Made by a program: the position numbers and the translations under genes
Source of the DNA: Streptomyces sp. NBC_01294
Lineage (GTDB): Bacteria > Actinomycetota > Actinomycetes > Streptomycetales > Streptomycetaceae
NCBI RefSeq assembly: GCF_035917235.1
Contig: NZ_CP108423.1
Span: 1,860,001-1,924,000, forward strand
Direction of reading: 5' to 3'
DNA: 64,000 nt
Notes under the pieces: generated by a model
Databases searched by the model: none
What the model was told of the DNA's origin: nothing
What the model saw: only the letters and a program-made list of their open reading frames with translations
Shown here: positions 60,861 through 64,000 of the stretch, piece after piece
How positions within the stretch are numbered: the stretch's first letter is position 1
Layout of the letters: each line of letters starts with the position of its first letter

Positions 60861-62312
60861 GTGGAACGAGTCATCCAAGAGCGCTATGAGCTCCTCGACT
60901 TGCTCGGCCGGGGTGGGATGGGCGAGGTCTGGTCGGCAAAGGACCGGCAACTCGACCGGTTGGTTGCGGTGAAACTGCTGCGCTCGCGCAACGCCGGCGA
61001 TGACCTCACTCGCCTCGAACAGCGCTTCGAGCGGGAGGCCCAGCTCACCGCCCGGATTGGGCACCCGGGGGTGCCTACGGTCCATGAGACCGGCAGACAC
61101 AAGGGCGACCTCCTGTTCATCGCCATGGAGCTCGTGGACGGACGGACCTTGTCCGCCCAGCTCAAGGAGCACGGCCCCTTCTCCCTGGCCCTGGCCGCGA
61201 CCGTGGCGGCGCAGACAGCAGACGTGCTGGCACACGCCCACCGCATAGGTGTCATCCATCGGGACCTGAAACCGTCGAATCTGATGCTCACCGGCAGTGG
61301 CACGGTGAAGGTACTGGACTTCGGCATCGCCGCAGCCCGAGAGCCTGAGCCGGGCCAGCCCCGGCTGACCGGGACGAACGAGATGCCGGGCACACCAGGT
61401 TTCATCTCACCGGAGCAGGGCGAGGGGCGGCCCGCAACCTCCCGAAGTGACCTGTACGCCCTCGGCTGCGTGCTGTACGAGATCACGACAGGGCAGCCGC
61501 CCCTGACGGTCCCACCTGGCGCCTCGCCGTACGTCCTGATCCTCAGCCACATCAAGGACAAGCCCCGCCCGGCTACCGAGCTACGGCCGGAGCTGCCCGA
61601 CGCCTTCGCGGATCTCGTCATGCGCCTGCTCGCCAAGGACCCCGCCGAACGCCCGTCGGCGCGAGAAGTGCAGGAAGTGGCCCGCCAGTGGCTGTCGCAG
61701 CCACCACCCCCCGCGCCGAGCCCTCCCCCACCCCAGGTCACGATCAAGAATCCGGGCCCTCCCGCCCCCACTCCTCTCGCCCAGCAGGCACGAGGGCTGA
61801 TGGACCAGGGCGAGCATGCGGCGGCCGCGGACCTCCTCCGTCAGCACTCCGGGCGCCACGCTCTCGACGCCCCCGACATCGCTCCTCTCAGCCTCGCTCT
61901 CAACGAGATGCTGCTTACCGGCGAGGACTTCACCCGCGCCTACGACGGCTATTTCGCCCTCGGGAGCGCGCTGCGCAAATCCCGCCCATCGACCGACCGT
62001 GACGTCCTCGCATGCCGGGCGGGGGCCGCCCGCTGCTTGTCCGAGCTCGGCCGCACCCCTGAGGCGCTGCACGAGTTCGAAGCGCTGCTGCCGGTACAGC
62101 AGCATGTGTTCGGGCCCATGGACCGGACGGTCTTCGACACCCGGTACGAGATCGCCGCGCTGATGGCCCGCGGCGGACAGGTCCAGTCGGCGCGAGATCA
62201 GCTGACCGGCCTGCTTGCCGACCAGCAGCGCGTCCTACCGGCGGGCGACGAACGGCACACCCGGGCCGAGGGGCTCCTTGTACGTCTCGACCAGTTCCTC
62301 AGGTCCGCGTGA
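60861..62312 (+). CDS. Soluble Ser/Thr protein kinase with TPR-like C-terminus
   Basis: This 483-aa kinase has LGRGGMGEVW, VAVKLL, HRDLKPSN, DFGIAAA and SPEQG. The kinase domain covers about residues 5-270, then a Pro-rich linker (about 275-310) and a helical repeat region (PLAQQARGLMDQGEHAAAADL, GAARCLSELGRTPEALHEF) typical of TPR. No membrane helix is present. The GTG at 60861 was chosen because GGAG lies 5 nt upstream; a longer in-frame version starting at 60819 has no clear ribosome site. Architecture resembles kinase 1, so they may be duplicates. Confidence 0.87.
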   Translation: MERVIQERYELLDLLGRGGMGEVWSAKDRQLDRLVAVKLLRSRNAGDDLTRLEQRFEREAQLTARIGHPGVPTVHETGRHKGDLLFIAMELVDGRTLSAQLKEHGPFSLALAATVAAQTADVLAHAHRIGVIHRDLKPSNLMLTGSGTVKVLDFGIAAAREPEPGQPRLTGTNEMPGTPGFISPEQGEGRPATSRSDLYALGCVLYEITTGQPPLTVPPGASPYVLILSHIKDKPRPATELRPELPDAFADLVMRLLAKDPAERPSAREVQEVARQWLSQPPPPAPSPPPPQVTIKNPGPPAPTPLAQQARGLMDQGEHAAAADLLRQHSGRHALDAPDIAPLSLALNEMLLTGEDFTRAYDGYFALGSALRKSRPSTDRDVLACRAGAARCLSELGRTPEALHEFEALLPVQQHVFGPMDRTVFDTRYEIAALMARGGQVQSARDQLTGLLADQQRVLPAGDERHTRAEGLLVRLDQFLRSA

Positions 62313-62331
62313 CACCCAGAGAGCTGATCAC

Positions 62332-62349
62332 GTGAACTATGTTCACAGC
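62332..62349. promoter_or_regulatory. Defence-island operator 3
   Basis: GTGAAC, TAT, GTTCAC is a perfect 6-bp inverted repeat followed by AGC (62347-62349), the same GTTCACAGC as operator 2. It lies in the promoter region of the DrmD-like gene, about 115 bp before its start codon. Confidence 0.65.
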
Positions 62350-62462
62350 ACTATCGCTCTGTTAGTCTGCTCTTACGGAAGGCCCGCATTCGGGGTTCCG
62401 AATTGCGTAGGCTCATGCCGTATGCAATGGGCGCATACGAGCCATGGAGAGAAGGCGGCAGC

Positions 62463-64000
62463 ATGACGCAGACGACCCGGCAGGGTCAGGGGACACGTCC
62501 CTCGGACCAGCTCCCCGAAGAGGGCGAGCTGGTCGAGGTGCGCGGTCAGAGCTGGGTCGTGGCGCGGGTCGAGGCGGCACCGCCCACGAGTGGCCGGGCA
62601 GCCACGCTGGTCCACCTGCAGTCGGTCGCCGATGGTCGCTTCGGCGACACCCTCTCCGTCATATGGGAGGTCGAGCCGGGGCGCAGGGTCCTGGACCGCG
62701 GTTCGCTGCCCGATGCCTCCTCCGGCCAGTTCGACCCGCCCTCCCGCCTGGCCGCGTTCCTCGACGCCGTCCGTTGGTCGGCCGTGGCCTCCGCCGACGT
62801 CAAGACCCTCCAGGCGCCCTTCCGGTCCGGCGTGGCCGTCGAGCCGTACCAGCTCGAACCGGTCTCCCGAGCTGTCGGCGCACCCCGCGTCAACCTCCTG
62901 CTCGCCGACGACGTGGGCCTCGGCAAGACCATCGAGGCCGGCCTGGTCGTCCAGGAACTGCTGCTACGCGGCCGGGCCCACCGGGTCATGGTCATCTGCC
63001 CGGCCGGCCTGACCCTCAAGTGGCGCGACGAACTGCACGACAAATTCGGCCTCGACTTCACCATCGTCGACTCCGAGCACTGCGCCCGGCTGCGCCGTAC
63101 CCACGGCACGGCGGCCAATCCCTTCCGCGTCCACCCGCTGACCATCGTCTCCCTGCCCTGGCTGCGCGGCGCGAAGGCACAGCGCCTGCTGGACGAGGTG
63201 GTCCCCACCCACGAAGAGAACACCGAGGACGGGGCCCGCCTGCGCCGCTTCTTCGATCTTCTGGTGCTCGACGAGGCCCATCACGTGGCACCCGCCGCCC
63301 CCAAGCAGGTGTACGCCGTCGATTCCCAGCAGACCAAGCTGATCCGGCGCCTGGTTCCGCACTTCGAGCACCGCCTCTTCCTCTCCGCCACCCCGCACAA
63401 CGGCTACCCGGAGTCGTACACCGCCCTGCTCGAACTCATCGACAATCAGAAGTTCGCCCGCGGAGTCGACCCCGACAAGCAGTCCCGTGACGAGACGGTC
63501 GTGCGCCGGCTGAAGGCCAACGTCACCAACCCCGACGGCACCCCCCGCTTCCGCACCCGGCAGACCCGCGAACTCCCCGTCGAGTACACGGACGTCGAGC
63601 GCGAGGTCCACGGCCTGCTCGGCAGCTTCGCAGACCTGCGCAGGCAGCGCATGGCTCCGAAGGCCCGCGGCGGTCGGCGCGCCGCCGACCTCGTCACACT
63701 GCTCCTGAAGAAGCGCCTCTTCTCCTCCCCCGCCGCCTTCCTGCACACCGTCAAGGTCTACCTCTCGCACCTGGACGACACCCAGGGCCGCCCGCGTTCG
63801 GCCGCGGCCGAAGTCCCGGACTGGCTGGAGGACTTCCCGGACCTGGCCGCCGAACTCGACGACCTGGGACTCGCCGACGCCGAGGATGACGCCCTCACCC
63901 GCTCCACCAGCCTGACCCCGCAGGAGGACGGCGAAGAGCTGACCCTGCTCCGGCAGATGGAACGCTGGGCGCTGACCCACGAGGCCGCCGCCGACTCCAA
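62463..64000 (+). CDS. drmD: SNF2-family helicase, DrmD-like (DISARM), 3' part missing
   Basis: At least 512 codons of a SNF2-type helicase run off the window edge. Motifs are LLADDVGLGKTIEAGL (Walker A, near 146-160), VICPAGLTLKWRDEL, the DEAH box VLDEAHH near 269 and LSATPHNGYPESYTALL near 306. The N-terminal GQSWVVARVE segment and VVQELLLRGRAHRVMVIC match DrmD proteins of class 1 DISARM antiphage systems as remembered. In that class, drmD is followed by a methylase and drmA, drmB and drmC, which would lie beyond the window. The family assignment is likely but the DISARM context is not verified. Start: ATG at 62463; a perfect operator lies upstream. Confidence 0.7.
   Translation, partial: MTQTTRQGQGTRPSDQLPEEGELVEVRGQSWVVARVEAAPPTSGRAATLVHLQSVADGRFGDTLSVIWEVEPGRRVLDRGSLPDASSGQFDPPSRLAAFLDAVRWSAVASADVKTLQAPFRSGVAVEPYQLEPVSRAVGAPRVNLLLADDVGLGKTIEAGLVVQELLLRGRAHRVMVICPAGLTLKWRDELHDKFGLDFTIVDSEHCARLRRTHGTAANPFRVHPLTIVSLPWLRGAKAQRLLDEVVPTHEENTEDGARLRRFFDLLVLDEAHHVAPAAPKQVYAVDSQQTKLIRRLVPHFEHRLFLSATPHNGYPESYTALLELIDNQKFARGVDPDKQSRDETVVRRLKANVTNPDGTPRFRTRQTRELPVEYTDVEREVHGLLGSFADLRRQRMAPKARGGRRAADLVTLLLKKRLFSSPAAFLHTVKVYLSHLDDTQGRPRSAAAEVPDWLEDFPDLAAELDDLGLADAEDDALTRSTSLTPQEDGEELTLLRQMERWALTHEAAADS

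Overview
The window is high-GC DNA with long GC-rich reading frames, GTG starts, many 1-4 base start/stop overlaps, two large SARP-type regulators, an MbtH-NRPS operon and several TM-less PknB-like kinases. All of this points to a Streptomyces or close actinomycete chromosome. It splits into a biosynthetic half (1 to about 45.8 kb) and a defence island (about 45.9 kb to the end).

Cyclitol section (1-6.6 kb): leftward, two ketoacyl-ACP synthase III-family genes (one cut by the window edge, one with Ser in place of the active-site Cys) follow a tandem-VOC protein. Rightward, a sedoheptulose-7-phosphate cyclase (2-epi-5-epi-valiolone synthase family) overlaps two cupin genes and precedes a transaldolase homologue that has lost its Schiff-base lysine. 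The set suggests a C7-cyclitol unit. Two SARP regulators (7.0-12.3 kb) flank a 61-aa secreted peptide gene.

Lipopeptide section (12.5-45.8 kb): operon 1 (leftward, 20.7 to 12.5 kb) encodes a fatty acyl-AMP ligase, an acyl-CoA dehydrogenase, a 55-aa protein, a second dehydrogenase-like protein, an ACP, a free-standing condensation domain, an M20 hydrolase and a type II thioesterase. This is a toolkit to activate, desaturate and transfer a fatty acid. A leftward ArsR/small membrane protein/MMPL/lipoprotein unit lies between. Operon 2 (leftward, 44.7 to 24.8 kb) encodes MbtH, a two-module NRPS (A-T-C-A-T), a four-module NRPS ending in a thioesterase, and an MFS exporter. The first NRPS starts directly with an A domain, so the free-standing C domain is the natural candidate to acylate residue 1. 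The predicted product is an acyl-hexapeptide with Gly at position 4. Four promoter regions (the secreted peptide, the acyl-AMP ligase operon, MbtH-NRPS, and a LOG-family gene) carry 7-4-7 heptamer repeats 8 bp upstream of a possible -10 box. This is classical SARP promoter geometry, so one local SARP could control them all.

Defence island (45.9-64 kb): a remnant of a DUF2399 gene, then a leftward operon of PD-(D/E)XK Fe-S nuclease, REase, DinG-like helicase and pPIWI-RE protein. Beside it are three soluble Ser/Thr kinases, an HTH-N6-adenine methylase-specificity fusion, and at the right edge the start of a DrmD-like SNF2 helicase, perhaps the first gene of a class 1 DISARM locus. The three promoter regions of this island share a GTTCACAG-type inverted-repeat operator. 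This suggests that pPIWI-RE, kinases, methylase and DrmD form one regulon, which is the most notable observation in the window. No tRNA, rRNA, CRISPR array, IS element or attachment site was recognised.
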